Positions 35,780-43,642 of a stretch of 64,000 nt of DNA are shown one piece after another. Each line of letters opens with the position of its first letter. The first letter of the stretch is position 1. Below the pieces are notes generated by a model. It was not told the DNA's origin and did not search any database. It saw nothing but the letters and a program-made list of their open reading frames with translations. Origin of the DNA: Pedobacter africanus (GTDB lineage Bacteria > Bacteroidota > Bacteroidia > Sphingobacteriales > Sphingobacteriaceae); the NCBI RefSeq assembly GCF_900176535.1, contig NZ_FWXT01000001.1, forward strand, positions 2,480,001 through 2,544,000, written 5' to 3'. The position numbers and the translations under genes are program-made.

Positions 35780-36850
35780 TTATTTTGGTATACTGTTTTG
35801 TTCAATGAGTTCATTCAGCTGCCTGATCTGCGCCTCCAGGTTAGCTATCCTTTTCTCAACGTTGGGCAGCTGCTTAAAAATTACAGAGGCCCGCATCCAG
35901 TTCCGCAAGGGTTGTGCCGGACTGCCATGCCATTGTTTATTTTCTTCGGTAATGTTAAAATTGATCCCTGCCTGGGCGCCGATCTGGGTGCCTTTAGCCA
36001 ATGACAGATGCCCGGCAATGCCCACCTGTCCGCCTACAACCGATTTCTCGCCCAGTTTGGAGCTTCCGGAAATTCCGCTTTGCGCCGCAACCACACTGTG
36101 TTCACCAACGTCTACATTGTGTGCAATCTGGATCAGGTTGTCCAGTTTAACCCCTTTACGTATAAAAGTAGAGCCCATGGTGGCGCGGTCTATAGAACTG
36201 TTGGCGCCTATCTCCACATCGTCTTCGATCACCACATTGCCAATCTGTGCAATTTTGGTATAAGTACCATCTGCCTGGGGCGCAAAACCGAAGCCGTCGC
36301 TGCCAATTACGGTATTGGAATGAATGACGATGTTGCTGCCCAGCACCGAACGGTTGTACAGCTTCACCCCCGGAAAAAGGGTGCAGTTGTTGCCCATACT
36401 GGAATCGGGCCCGATAAATACCTGGGGCGAGACTTTACAGTTGTCACCGATCACTACATTTTCTGCCACATAGCTAAATGCGCCAATAAATACATTTTTA
36501 CCAATTTTTGCCGAAGGGTGAATAAAGCAGGGCTGTTCTATGCCCACCTGTGCATTGCCCAGGTTAACGGCCTCGTTGTATTTTTCCAGCAAGACTGAAA
36601 AAGCACTGTAAGGATCGGCCACCCTGATGAGGGTACTACTGACCTTCTGACTGGGTACAAAGTCTTTCTTAACAATGACTACCGAAGCATTTGTCTGGTA
36701 TAAATAGTTCTCGTACTTAGGGTTAGATAAAAAGCATAAAGACCCGGTCTTACCATTTTCTATTTTTGAAAGCTCGCTAACCTTTGCGTCCTCATCGCCC
36801 TCGATGGTACCATCTATAAACTCACTTATCTGCTTGGCAGTAAATTGCAT
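35780..36850 (-). CDS. lpxD: UDP-3-O-(3-hydroxyacyl)glucosamine N-acyltransferase
   Basis: LpxD adds the amide-linked acyl chain in lipid A synthesis. This 356-residue protein has the N-terminal uridine-binding domain, a long hexapeptide beta helix (IHPSAKIGKNVFIGAFSYVAENVVIG onward), the catalytic His in NLIQIAHNVDVGEHSVVAAQ, and a C-terminal coiled helix (KQLPNVEKRIANLEAQIRQL). It is first in the lpxD-lpxC/fabZ-lpxA-ABC operon and has its own strong promoter. Confidence 0.96.
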   Translation of the reverse strand: MQFTAKQISEFIDGTIEGDEDAKVSELSKIENGKTGSLCFLSNPKYENYLYQTNASVVIVKKDFVPSQKVSSTLIRVADPYSAFSVLLEKYNEAVNLGNAQVGIEQPCFIHPSAKIGKNVFIGAFSYVAENVVIGDNCKVSPQVFIGPDSSMGNNCTLFPGVKLYNRSVLGSNIVIHSNTVIGSDGFGFAPQADGTYTKIAQIGNVVIEDDVEIGANSSIDRATMGSTFIRKGVKLDNLIQIAHNVDVGEHSVVAAQSGISGSSKLGEKSVVGGQVGIAGHLSLAKGTQIGAQAGINFNITEENKQWHGSPAQPLRNWMRASVIFKQLPNVEKRIANLEAQIRQLNELIEQNSIPK

Positions 36851-36854
36851 CTTA

Positions 36855-36885
36855 CAAAGTTATATGTTAAATTGATATGAACAAA
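36855..36885 (-). promoter_or_regulatory. Promoter of the lpx operon
   Basis: On the minus strand TTTG is followed after exactly 19 bases by TAACTTTG, a perfect match to the Bacteroidota -33/-7 consensus. The -7 box ends only 4 bases before the lpxD ATG, so the transcript would have almost no leader. Confidence 0.65.
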
Positions 36886-36967
36886 AAAACCTGTTTAGGT
36901 TACTCCGTTCATTTTAAATTAAGAATCTAAAAACGGGATAAATCGTTAAATATTTTGTTAAAAAATG

Positions 36968-38191
36968 CTAAATAATCCGCGGATAACACAGGATATGCTT
37001 TTTCACTGTCTTGTCCAGTGACGCTAAGTTAGATAAATCAGAGGCTTTCGCAATGTCTACTATCGTATTGTTTTTCAACAAGATATTGATATTTCCGCTC
37101 CCTGCATTATAGGCCCTGTTCCTGATGACATCCGTAAATACAAAATAGCAGACCTCTGCCTCGTCCAGGTTTAAAACCTCAGCTATGCGCGCCCTCAGTT
37201 CCTGTACCCGGCTTTCATCAGGGGCCTCATTACTGATCTCCACTTTATAGAGGTTCCGCTGCGTAAGCATACCGCAAAGCTGCGCCAGGATCCGGTCTGA
37301 GTGGCTTACCCAAACCTTCACCGAGGCAAAAATATCCTGATCGTCCAGCCTCGAAAAATGCGCCAGATGCGCTCCTCCCTTAAAAAATTCCGCCTCTGTG
37401 ATCTCATTTTTCAGGAAATGCTGCAGCGCAGGTGTGGCAAAGAGCGCTTCGCCATGCGTAGCCAGGTATTTTGCCCTTTCCAGGATTTTTACCAGGACCA
37501 TCTCGCCGGCCACCACCGTTTTGTGCAGGTAAACCTGCCAGTACATCAGCCGGCGGGCGATCAGGAATTTTTCTATAGAATAAATGCCTTTCTCCTCAAT
37601 CACCAGCTCCTTATCCAGCACATTGAACATTTTAATGATGCGGTCGAAACTGATTACCCCCTCACTAACCCCCGTAAAAAAGCTATCGCGGTTCAGGTAA
37701 TCCATCCGGTCCAGGTCCAGCTGGCTCGAGACCAGTTGGGGCAGGAAATGTTTTGGGTAATCGCCCTTAAAGATGCGGATGGCCAGTGTCAGCCGGCCGT
37801 CAAACTCTTCGTTCAGCATCTCCATCATTTTCATAGAAATGTCCTCGTGCTGTATGCCGTTGACCAGGGTATGCTCCAGCGCATGCGAAAAGGGGCCATG
37901 ACCAATGTCGTGCAGCAAAATGGCTATCGTTGCCGCCTCTTCCTCCTCGGCCGTTACCTCATGGCCTTTGCCCCTAAGTACCTCTATAGCAAGGCTCATC
38001 AGGTGCATGGCCCCCAAAGCATGATGAAAGCGGGTATGAAGGGCCCCTGGATATACCAGGTGGGTCATCCCCAACTGCTTGATATATCTAAGTCGTTGAA
38101 AATACGGATGCGAGATCAGATCGAATATGATTTCAGAAGGGATATTGATGAAGCCATATACCGGATCATTTATGATTTTCTTTTTGTTCAA
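36968..38191 (-). CDS. HD-domain phosphohydrolase (SAMHD1/dNTPase-like), TTG start
   Basis: The 407-residue protein has the HD metal site: HTRFHHALGAMHLM (first His), LLHDIGHGPFSHALEHT (HD pair) and SSQLDLDRMDYLNRDSF (later Asp). It resembles dGTPase/SAMHD1-like enzymes and YdhJ-type proteins. The start is a TTG at 38191: an in-frame stop lies two codons upstream, and the next Met (residue 42) would cut the conserved opening IINDPVYGFINIP. It is divergent from porX, with 102-105 bases between. Confidence 0.9.
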   Translation of the reverse strand: MNKKKIINDPVYGFINIPSEIIFDLISHPYFQRLRYIKQLGMTHLVYPGALHTRFHHALGAMHLMSLAIEVLRGKGHEVTAEEEEAATIAILLHDIGHGPFSHALEHTLVNGIQHEDISMKMMEMLNEEFDGRLTLAIRIFKGDYPKHFLPQLVSSQLDLDRMDYLNRDSFFTGVSEGVISFDRIIKMFNVLDKELVIEEKGIYSIEKFLIARRLMYWQVYLHKTVVAGEMVLVKILERAKYLATHGEALFATPALQHFLKNEITEAEFFKGGAHLAHFSRLDDQDIFASVKVWVSHSDRILAQLCGMLTQRNLYKVEISNEAPDESRVQELRARIAEVLNLDEAEVCYFVFTDVIRNRAYNAGSGNINILLKNNTIVDIAKASDLSNLASLDKTVKKHILCYPRII

Positions 38192-38272
38192 TCCTTAAAA
38201 TTAAATTATACGGTACAAAAATTGCTATTTTTATCCATACTACCACAAAAGGGCGTGCTCTTTTTAAGGATT
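38190..38272. promoter_or_regulatory. Inverted repeat between the HD gene and porX
   Basis: AATCCTTAAAA (38190-38200, covering the HD start codon) is exactly complementary to TTTTAAGGATT (38262-38272, just upstream of porX). A 61-base spacer separates them. It may be a paired regulator-binding site for the divergent genes. Confidence 0.35.
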
Positions 38273-38296
38273 TATTTACATTATACACATATAATG

Positions 38297-39850
38297 ATGC
38301 AAGAAACGAAGATTTTATGGGCTGATGACGAGATTAACCTGTTAAAACCACATATTTTACTGCTCAACGAGAAAGGATACCATGTAACCACCTATACCAA
38401 TGGTAACGATGCGCTCGAAGCCTTTGGAAAAGAACACTTTGACCTGGTTTTCCTGGATGAAAACATGCCGGGGATGAGCGGACTGGAAACGCTGACAGCG
38501 ATTAAAAACATCAGGAGCGATGTTCCTGTGGTCCTCATCACCAAAAGCGAAGAAGAAAACCTGATGGAAGATGCCATCGGATCTAAGATAGACGACTACC
38601 TGATCAAGCCTGTTAACCCTAAGCAGGTCTTACTGACCATTAAAAAGATCATAGACAACAAAAGACTGGTCAGTGAAAAAACTTCTATGGCCTACCAGCA
38701 GGACTTCAGGCGTTTGGGCATGACGCTTAACGACCGCCTCAGCTACGAGGAATGGGTGGATGTTTATAAAAAGCTGGTTTTCTGGGAACTCGAATTGGAA
38801 AAGCTGGACGATCCGCAGATGCATGAGATCCTGACCATGCAAAAATCGGAGGCCAATATGCAGTTTTCCAAATTTATAGAAGACCATTACCTGAGCTGGG
38901 TGAATGGCAAAGGCCAGGCCCCGCTGCTATCGAACGAACTGCTGAAAAAAAAGGTTTTCCCGCTCATCAACGGTGGTGTGCCGGTGTTTTTTATACTGAT
39001 CGACAACCTGCGTTACGACCAGTGGAGGGTCATCAACCCACTCATTACCGAGCATTTCAGAATGGATGAAGAAGACATTTACTCAAGCATCCTGCCAACC
39101 GCAACGCAGTATGCCCGCAATGCAATCTTTTCCGGACTGATGCCGCTTGAAATGGAAAGACGTTTCCCCAATCTGTGGCAGAACGACGATGACGAGGGTG
39201 GCAAGAACCTGCATGAAGGAACTTTTCTGGCCGAACAGATCAAAAGGAACCTGCGCAAGGATTGTAAATTCAGTTACCATAAAATACTGACCTACGACGA
39301 TGGAAAGGCGCTGAACGATCAGGTAAACAACCTGATGCACAATGATTTTAATGCCATCGTTTACAACTTTGTGGACATGCTTTCGCATGCCCGTACGGAT
39401 ATGCAGATGATCCGGGAGCTGGCCAACGATGATGCCGCTTACCGCTCGCTGACACTGTCCTGGTTTGAACATTCGCCTTTAATGGACCTGCTGAAAAAGA
39501 TCTCGCAGAAAAAAGTTAAGGTGGTGATCACCACAGACCATGGAACCATTAGGGTAAAACACCCCAGTAAAGTGATTGGCGACAGGAACACGAATACCAA
39601 CCTGCGCTACAAACAGGGACGGAACCTGAACTTCAATGCGAAAGAGGTTTTCCTGATCAAAAACCCGCATGAAGCACAATTGCCAAAGATCAATATCAGC
39701 TCCAACTATATTTTTGCAAAGGAAGACCAGTATTTTGTTTACCAGAACAACTACAATCAGTTTGTGAATTACTACAACGAAACTTTCCAGCATGGGGGCA
39801 TCTCACTGGAGGAGATGATCATTCCTGTTGCCACTTACAGTTCAAGATAA
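38297..39850 (+). CDS. porX: PorX: response regulator with PglZ phosphatase-like output domain
   Basis: The 517-residue protein has an N-terminal receiver (ILWADDEIN, phospho-acceptor D54 in LVFLDENMPGMSG) and a C-terminal PglZ/alkaline-phosphatase-like domain (FFILIDNLRYDQWR, TTDHGTIRVKHP). This is PorX, the regulator of the type IX secretion system, which in Porphyromonas acts with sensor PorY and sigma factor SigP; zinc-dependent nucleotide phosphodiesterase activity is reported for the family. Adjacent ATGs at 38294 and 38297 both work. The open frame extends far upstream, but that part is antisense to the HD gene and is not coding. Confidence 0.94.
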   Translation: MQETKILWADDEINLLKPHILLLNEKGYHVTTYTNGNDALEAFGKEHFDLVFLDENMPGMSGLETLTAIKNIRSDVPVVLITKSEEENLMEDAIGSKIDDYLIKPVNPKQVLLTIKKIIDNKRLVSEKTSMAYQQDFRRLGMTLNDRLSYEEWVDVYKKLVFWELELEKLDDPQMHEILTMQKSEANMQFSKFIEDHYLSWVNGKGQAPLLSNELLKKKVFPLINGGVPVFFILIDNLRYDQWRVINPLITEHFRMDEEDIYSSILPTATQYARNAIFSGLMPLEMERRFPNLWQNDDDEGGKNLHEGTFLAEQIKRNLRKDCKFSYHKILTYDDGKALNDQVNNLMHNDFNAIVYNFVDMLSHARTDMQMIRELANDDAAYRSLTLSWFEHSPLMDLLKKISQKKVKVVITTDHGTIRVKHPSKVIGDRNTNTNLRYKQGRNLNFNAKEVFLIKNPHEAQLPKINISSNYIFAKEDQYFVYQNNYNQFVNYYNETFQHGGISLEEMIIPVATYSSR

Positions 39851-39872
39851 AAGGATGCTGTTCAAATTATGG

Positions 39873-39904
39873 AAAGGGGGCCTTTGTGCTCCCTTTTTGT
39901 TTTA
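39873..39904 (+). terminator. Terminator of porX
   Basis: AAAGGGGG pairs with CTCCCTTT (one G-T pair) around an 8-base loop and runs into TTGTTTT, 23 bases after the porX stop. Confidence 0.65.
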
Positions 39905-39945
39905 CCTGTCAGGCCAGTAATCACTTATTGCTTATAAGAAAAACA

Positions 39946-40079
39946 CATATAAATAACATAGTTGGAATACCCTTGACTTACCCTTGGCTTACCCTTGGAT
40001 TACCCTAGGGGTATATCAAGGGTAAGCCAAGGGTATCTTAACGGTATAGCAACCTTATCTCAATTGTGTTATTTATATG
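39946..40079. repeat. 134-bp MITE-like element with terminal inverted repeats and 11-bp internal repeats
   Basis: The ends CATATAAATAACA (39946-39958) and TGTTATTTATATG (40067-40079) are perfect 13-bp inverted repeats. Inside are four copies of an 11-bp unit, consensus CTTACCCTTGG, starting at 39966, 39977, 39988 and 39999. They face two inverted copies (AAGGGTAAGCCAAGGGTAT, about 40018-40036), giving a long hairpin. No coding capacity or clear target duplication is seen; TTTACCTGT occurs on both outer flanks (39901 and 40083). Confidence 0.65.
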
Positions 40080-40177
40080 GAGTTTACCTGTGATTTATTA
40101 GTTATTATTGGCTCCTCTTATTTAAGTCTGCCTTAAGGCTGATGAAATCAAGCCGATTTCTTCTATTTTTGCAGTTA

Positions 40178-40603
40178 ATGGAAAGTATTAAAATTCAGGT
40201 TAATGGCCTTACAGAGCTGGATCTTGCGGCCCGTAAAATTTTAGATCTGGCCGCTCATGCGCACATCTTTATTTTTGAAGGCGACATGGGCGCCGGTAAA
40301 ACTACATTGATTAAATCACTTGCCAAAGTAATGGGGGTAACAGAAGTGGTTTCGAGCCCCACATTTTCTATCGTAAATGAATACGATGCCAAAGGTAAGC
40401 CCATTTATCATTTTGATTTTTACCGTATCAAAAATATTCAGGAAGCCTACGATATCGGGTATGAAGAATATTTTTACTCGGGGAACACCTGCTTTATCGA
40501 ATGGCCCGAAAAAATTGAAGGACTGATTCCAGAACATTATATCAAAATAAGCATTGAAACCCTGGCTGAAAATGAAAGGTTACTGTCAATTTCAAAAATT
40601 TAA
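40178..40603 (+). CDS. tsaE: tRNA threonylcarbamoyladenosine biosynthesis ATPase TsaE
   Basis: TsaE is the ATPase that works with TsaB, TsaC and TsaD to make t6A37 on ANN-reading tRNAs. The 141-residue form starts MESIKIQVNG and has the P-loop GDMGAGKT (residues 35-42), SSPTFSIVNEY and FIEWPEKI, all family signatures. The frame opens at ATG 40142, but ATG 40178 gives the normal N-terminus. A TATTTTTG -7 box ends 6 bases before it, so the message may be nearly leaderless. The ald gene follows. Confidence 0.94.
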   Translation: MESIKIQVNGLTELDLAARKILDLAAHAHIFIFEGDMGAGKTTLIKSLAKVMGVTEVVSSPTFSIVNEYDAKGKPIYHFDFYRIKNIQEAYDIGYEEYFYSGNTCFIEWPEKIEGLIPEHYIKISIETLAENERLLSISKI

Positions 40604-40665
40604 ATTTCAAACGCATTAAATTTCAGCTATTTTGCTTAATTTAAAGCCCAAATCTATAAATAAAA

Positions 40666-41892
40666 ATGGCTACAGGATTACGCGAAGGTATGGCCTCCAT
40701 TGCTCAAAAGGGGCTGATACAGCCAAAAGAAGCATTGTCAGAAATTAACAAGAAGAACAACAGTTTATACATCGGCATTCCCAAAGAAATCTCCTTTCAG
40801 GAAAACAGGATTGCCCTTACGCCACTGTCTGTTGCCTTACTGGTCAACAATGGGCATAAGGTGATCATTGAAAGCGGGGCAGGTGTAGGCGCCAATTTTT
40901 CGGATAACGACTACAGCGAGCAGGGCGCCATCATCTCCTTTAATAAAAAGGATGTTTTTGATGCCGATATCCTGGTTAAAATTGCACCGCCTACAATTGA
41001 AGAAGTCGGCCTGATGCACAAGGGCCAGACCCTGATCTCGGCCCTTCAGATGGGCGCATTGAAAGAGTCTTACCTCAAGGCCCTGCTGAATAAAAAAATA
41101 AATGCCCTCTGCTTTGAAAACCTGCGCGATGAGGGAAATATCCTGAGTGTGGTGCGTTCCATGAGTGAAATTGTGGGGGCCACCTCCATTCTGATTGCCG
41201 CAGAATACCTGAGCAATGTTACCGGCGGAAAGGGACTGATGCTGGGCGGCTTTACCGGTGTTCCGCCAACGGAGATCGTCATCCTGGGGGCAGGCACCGT
41301 AGGCGAATACGCAGCCCGTACGGCCATATCGCTGGGTGCGGAAGTAAAGGTGTTTGACAGCTCGATCTTCAGGCTCAGGCGCCTGCAGAACAACCTTGGG
41401 AGCCGGGTATTTACCTCGGTAATGCAGCCTATCGTTTTGAGCAAGGCCATCACCACCTGTGACGTGGTGATCGGCGCAATCCGGGCTTCGCACGGCAGAA
41501 GCCCCTGCATTGTCATGGAAGAAACCGTTGCGCGCATGAAACCCAACTCCGTGGTGATTGATGTGAGTATAGATCAGGGCGGTTGTTTTGAAACTTCTGA
41601 AGTCACCAATCACAAAGACCCGGTATTCCGGAAACACGACGTGATCCATTATTGTGTCCCTAATATTGCCTCCAGAGTGCCTAGAACGGCCTCCTATGCC
41701 CTTACCAATATCTTTACCCCGATACTGGTAGATATTGGCGACATGGGCGGACTGATGAACGTGGTATGGAATAAACCCGGTATCAGGGAAGCCCTGTACA
41801 TTTACCAGGGGCACCTGACCAGTAAAGACCTTTCGAACATGTTTAACCTGCCGTATAAAGACATTGAATTGCTGGTAGCAGCCAACCAATAA
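40666..41892 (+). CDS. ald: Alanine dehydrogenase
   Basis: The 408-residue enzyme interconverts L-alanine and pyruvate plus ammonia with NAD. It has the AlaDH/PNT N-terminal domain (IGIPKEISFQENRIALTP, with substrate-binding Arg and Lys) and a Rossmann NAD domain (EIVILGAGTVGEYAARTAISLGA). The active-site region HYCVPNIASRVPRTAS is present. A 30-residue N-terminal extension (MATGLREGMASIAQKG...) precedes the usual start and is characteristic of the Bacteroidota form. It lies 62 bases after tsaE and 12 before the VanX-like gene. Confidence 0.92.
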   Translation: MATGLREGMASIAQKGLIQPKEALSEINKKNNSLYIGIPKEISFQENRIALTPLSVALLVNNGHKVIIESGAGVGANFSDNDYSEQGAIISFNKKDVFDADILVKIAPPTIEEVGLMHKGQTLISALQMGALKESYLKALLNKKINALCFENLRDEGNILSVVRSMSEIVGATSILIAAEYLSNVTGGKGLMLGGFTGVPPTEIVILGAGTVGEYAARTAISLGAEVKVFDSSIFRLRRLQNNLGSRVFTSVMQPIVLSKAITTCDVVIGAIRASHGRSPCIVMEETVARMKPNSVVIDVSIDQGGCFETSEVTNHKDPVFRKHDVIHYCVPNIASRVPRTASYALTNIFTPILVDIGDMGGLMNVVWNKPGIREALYIYQGHLTSKDLSNMFNLPYKDIELLVAANQ

Positions 41893-41904
41893 GCCCAGCC
41901 CTGC

Positions 41905-42585
41905 ATGAAAAAAATCCTTCCGCTTTTGTTTTTTGTTCTTTCCCTGAATGTACGTGCCCAGCAAAAGCCATCGAATCCACATGGCTTGAAAGTAGATGGC
42001 TATGCCAGCTATATGGATTCCTGCAAAACGAACAGCGACAACAAACTACTGGAAATCAAAAAATTTGTTCCAGGGGTTGTGCTCGACATCAGGTATGCCA
42101 CCGCAAACAATTTCATGAAATGCATCATGTACAGGCAGGCCCGGGCCTTTGCACGGAAACCAGTGGTCATGCAGCTCAAAAAAATCCAGGCAGAACTAAA
42201 AAAACAGGGCTATGGCTTAAAGATATTTGACGCCTACAGGCCCTATCAGGTTACGCTGGCCTTTTACGAAGGGGCGGCTGATAAGAACTTTGTAGCGAAC
42301 CCGGCCAAAGGTTCCAAGCATAACCGCGGTTGTGCAGTAGACCTGACCATTATTGACCGGAAAACAGGCCGGGAAATTGCTATGCCTACCCCCTACGACA
42401 GCTTTGCCCCGGAAGCGGCGGCTGATTATGCCCTTCTGCCTGCGGAGGTACTGAAAAACAGAAAAATGCTGATTGATACCATGCAAAAATACGGCTTCCG
42501 GGTAATACCGAACGAGTGGTGGCATTTTGACTTTAAAGGCTGGCAGCGTTACGATCTGCTCGATATCCCCTTTGAAAAGCTGTAG
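41905..42585 (+). CDS. Secreted D-alanyl-D-alanine dipeptidase (VanX/DdpX-like, M15)
   Basis: This 226-residue zinc peptidase has a signal peptide (ILPLLFFVLSLNVRAQ), the SKHNRGCAVDLTII metal motif (His and Asp) and C-terminal NEWWHFDFKGW (catalytic Glu and zinc His), as in M15D dipeptidases. It should hydrolyse D-Ala-D-Ala in the periplasm, releasing D-alanine. There is no VanH/VanA pair, so a cell-wall turnover role is more likely than glycopeptide resistance. Its 3' end overlaps the converging aminotransferase-like gene by 53 bases. Confidence 0.92.
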   Translation: MKKILPLLFFVLSLNVRAQQKPSNPHGLKVDGYASYMDSCKTNSDNKLLEIKKFVPGVVLDIRYATANNFMKCIMYRQARAFARKPVVMQLKKIQAELKKQGYGLKIFDAYRPYQVTLAFYEGAADKNFVANPAKGSKHNRGCAVDLTIIDRKTGREIAMPTPYDSFAPEAAADYALLPAEVLKNRKMLIDTMQKYGFRVIPNEWWHFDFKGWQRYDLLDIPFEKL

Positions 42586-43642
42586 GCCCCGCGGGTTTTA
42601 ATGCACTTAATAGCCGGTCTAAGCTTTCTTTTGTTGCCCAGCTGCTCAGTACCACCCGGTTCAAAGGCCTTCCTTTATGGTCCGGATAGGGAAAAGAGGA
42701 AATGAGGATCTGCTGTTCCAGCAGCATGGCGTACAATTCGGGGTCCTGACTAAAATAAACCGGGTAACCGGGTATAAAGTTCCAATCCCCGGAGTCAATT
42801 TTACCTGAAAAATAATGCATCAGCTCCTGCAGTTTCCCGAGTTCGTCACGATAAATGTCTGCAGCCTGCATAAAAGCATAAAGCCCTGCTGCCGCCGGTG
42901 GCGATGCGCCCAAAAATGCGTTGCTGCGCTTTAGCATGCCGATGACCCCGGTACTGCCCAATATAATGCCCGCATCTATTCCGAGCGCTTTGGCCATAGA
43001 AGCCACCACCGTTACTTTAACATTTGGCAATACGGGGATGGTGTTTAAGACGCCCCTGCCCTTATCGATCAAGCCTATGCCATGTGAATCGTCCACAATT
43101 AAAAACAACTCATTTTCAGGAAGGATGTCCCTCAAAAAAGAAAAATCGTATTGCTCCGGGAAAAGGTTGTTTAGAGAATTGCTGATCAGCACCCATTTAT
43201 TTTGCGGACTTCCATTAATGCGCTCAACTGTTTTTTTAGCCCATGCTGAAAAACCACCCCTAGTTTCGGGAGCTCCGTTTAACCACAGCGCAGGATGGGT
43301 TTGAGGCGCATAGATCAGGTGTTCGGAGGCAAAGGCCCTGACCAGCAGCTGAGCCGCCAGATAACCGCTGGACGTAATGAGCGCGGCCTCTGCACCAAAA
43401 TATTCAGCGGCATAAGCCTCGGCTTCGTTATAAATCCCGAGCTGCACGTTGTTGCCCCTGCTGGTGCCATTGTTAAGACCGAATTTTTTAAGCCCATCCT
43501 GGTAATGTCCGATAAAGGCGGAATTTTGAGGAATGCCCAGATAGGCCGTGCCGCTAAAATACAGGTAGTCCTGCCCTTGTATATTGATATTCAGGGAAAG
43601 CGGACCCTGAATATTGGTCAGTTCCACATTAAAACTGCTCAT
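42533..43642 (-). CDS. PLP-dependent alpha-oxoamine-synthase-like enzyme (BioF/SPT-like)
   Basis: The 369-residue protein is a fold-type I PLP enzyme near 8-amino-7-oxononanoate synthase. The cofactor Asp and His are in LIVDDSHGIG (about 184-187) and the Schiff-base lysine is K218 in VASMAKALGIDAG. SSGYLAAQLL matches the family's SGYxAN region. In classic BioF the GTxxxHxxLE histidine follows the G-S-R segment; here the stretch is QLGIYNEAEAYAAEYFG without that His, so the acyl-CoA chemistry may differ. No bio genes are adjacent. It overlaps the VanX-like gene by 53 bases and the PBP4-like gene by 14. Confidence 0.85.
   Translation of the reverse strand: MSSFNVELTNIQGPLSLNINIQGQDYLYFSGTAYLGIPQNSAFIGHYQDGLKKFGLNNGTSRGNNVQLGIYNEAEAYAAEYFGAEAALITSSGYLAAQLLVRAFASEHLIYAPQTHPALWLNGAPETRGGFSAWAKKTVERINGSPQNKWVLISNSLNNLFPEQYDFSFLRDILPENELFLIVDDSHGIGLIDKGRGVLNTIPVLPNVKVTVVASMAKALGIDAGIILGSTGVIGMLKRSNAFLGASPPAAAGLYAFMQAADIYRDELGKLQELMHYFSGKIDSGDWNFIPGYPVYFSQDPELYAMLLEQQILISSFPYPDHKGRPLNRVVLSSWATKESLDRLLSALKPAGPTAFQRGYRADRNAASL

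Larger units (their letters stand above)
39851..40177. other. Intergenic stretch between porX and tsaE
   Basis: This gap of 327 bases holds the porX terminator, the palindromic repeat element at 39946-40079, a 10-bp palindrome GCCTTAAGGC near 40130, and a TATTTTTG -7-like box (40164-40171) immediately before tsaE. No gene is seen. Confidence 0.6.

Noticed and set aside
37301..38293. Long plus-strand open frame upstream of and in frame with porX, suggesting an 849-residue protein.
   Set aside because: The extra 331 codons are exactly antisense to the well-supported HD phosphohydrolase gene and show no domain; porX has its family start at 38294/38297.
40130..40139. GCCTTAAGGC palindrome upstream of tsaE.
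   Set aside because: Only 10 bp and not placed relative to a clear promoter; chance is likely.
40837..41982. 381-codon minus-strand frame opposite ald.
   Set aside because: It is fully antisense to alanine dehydrogenase motifs; His/Gln-rich composition is typical of a shadow frame.
41905..42585. Possible vancomycin resistance (VanX).
   Set aside because: No VanH, VanA-type ligase, VanY or VanRS genes nearby; gram-negative envelope; a turnover role fits better.
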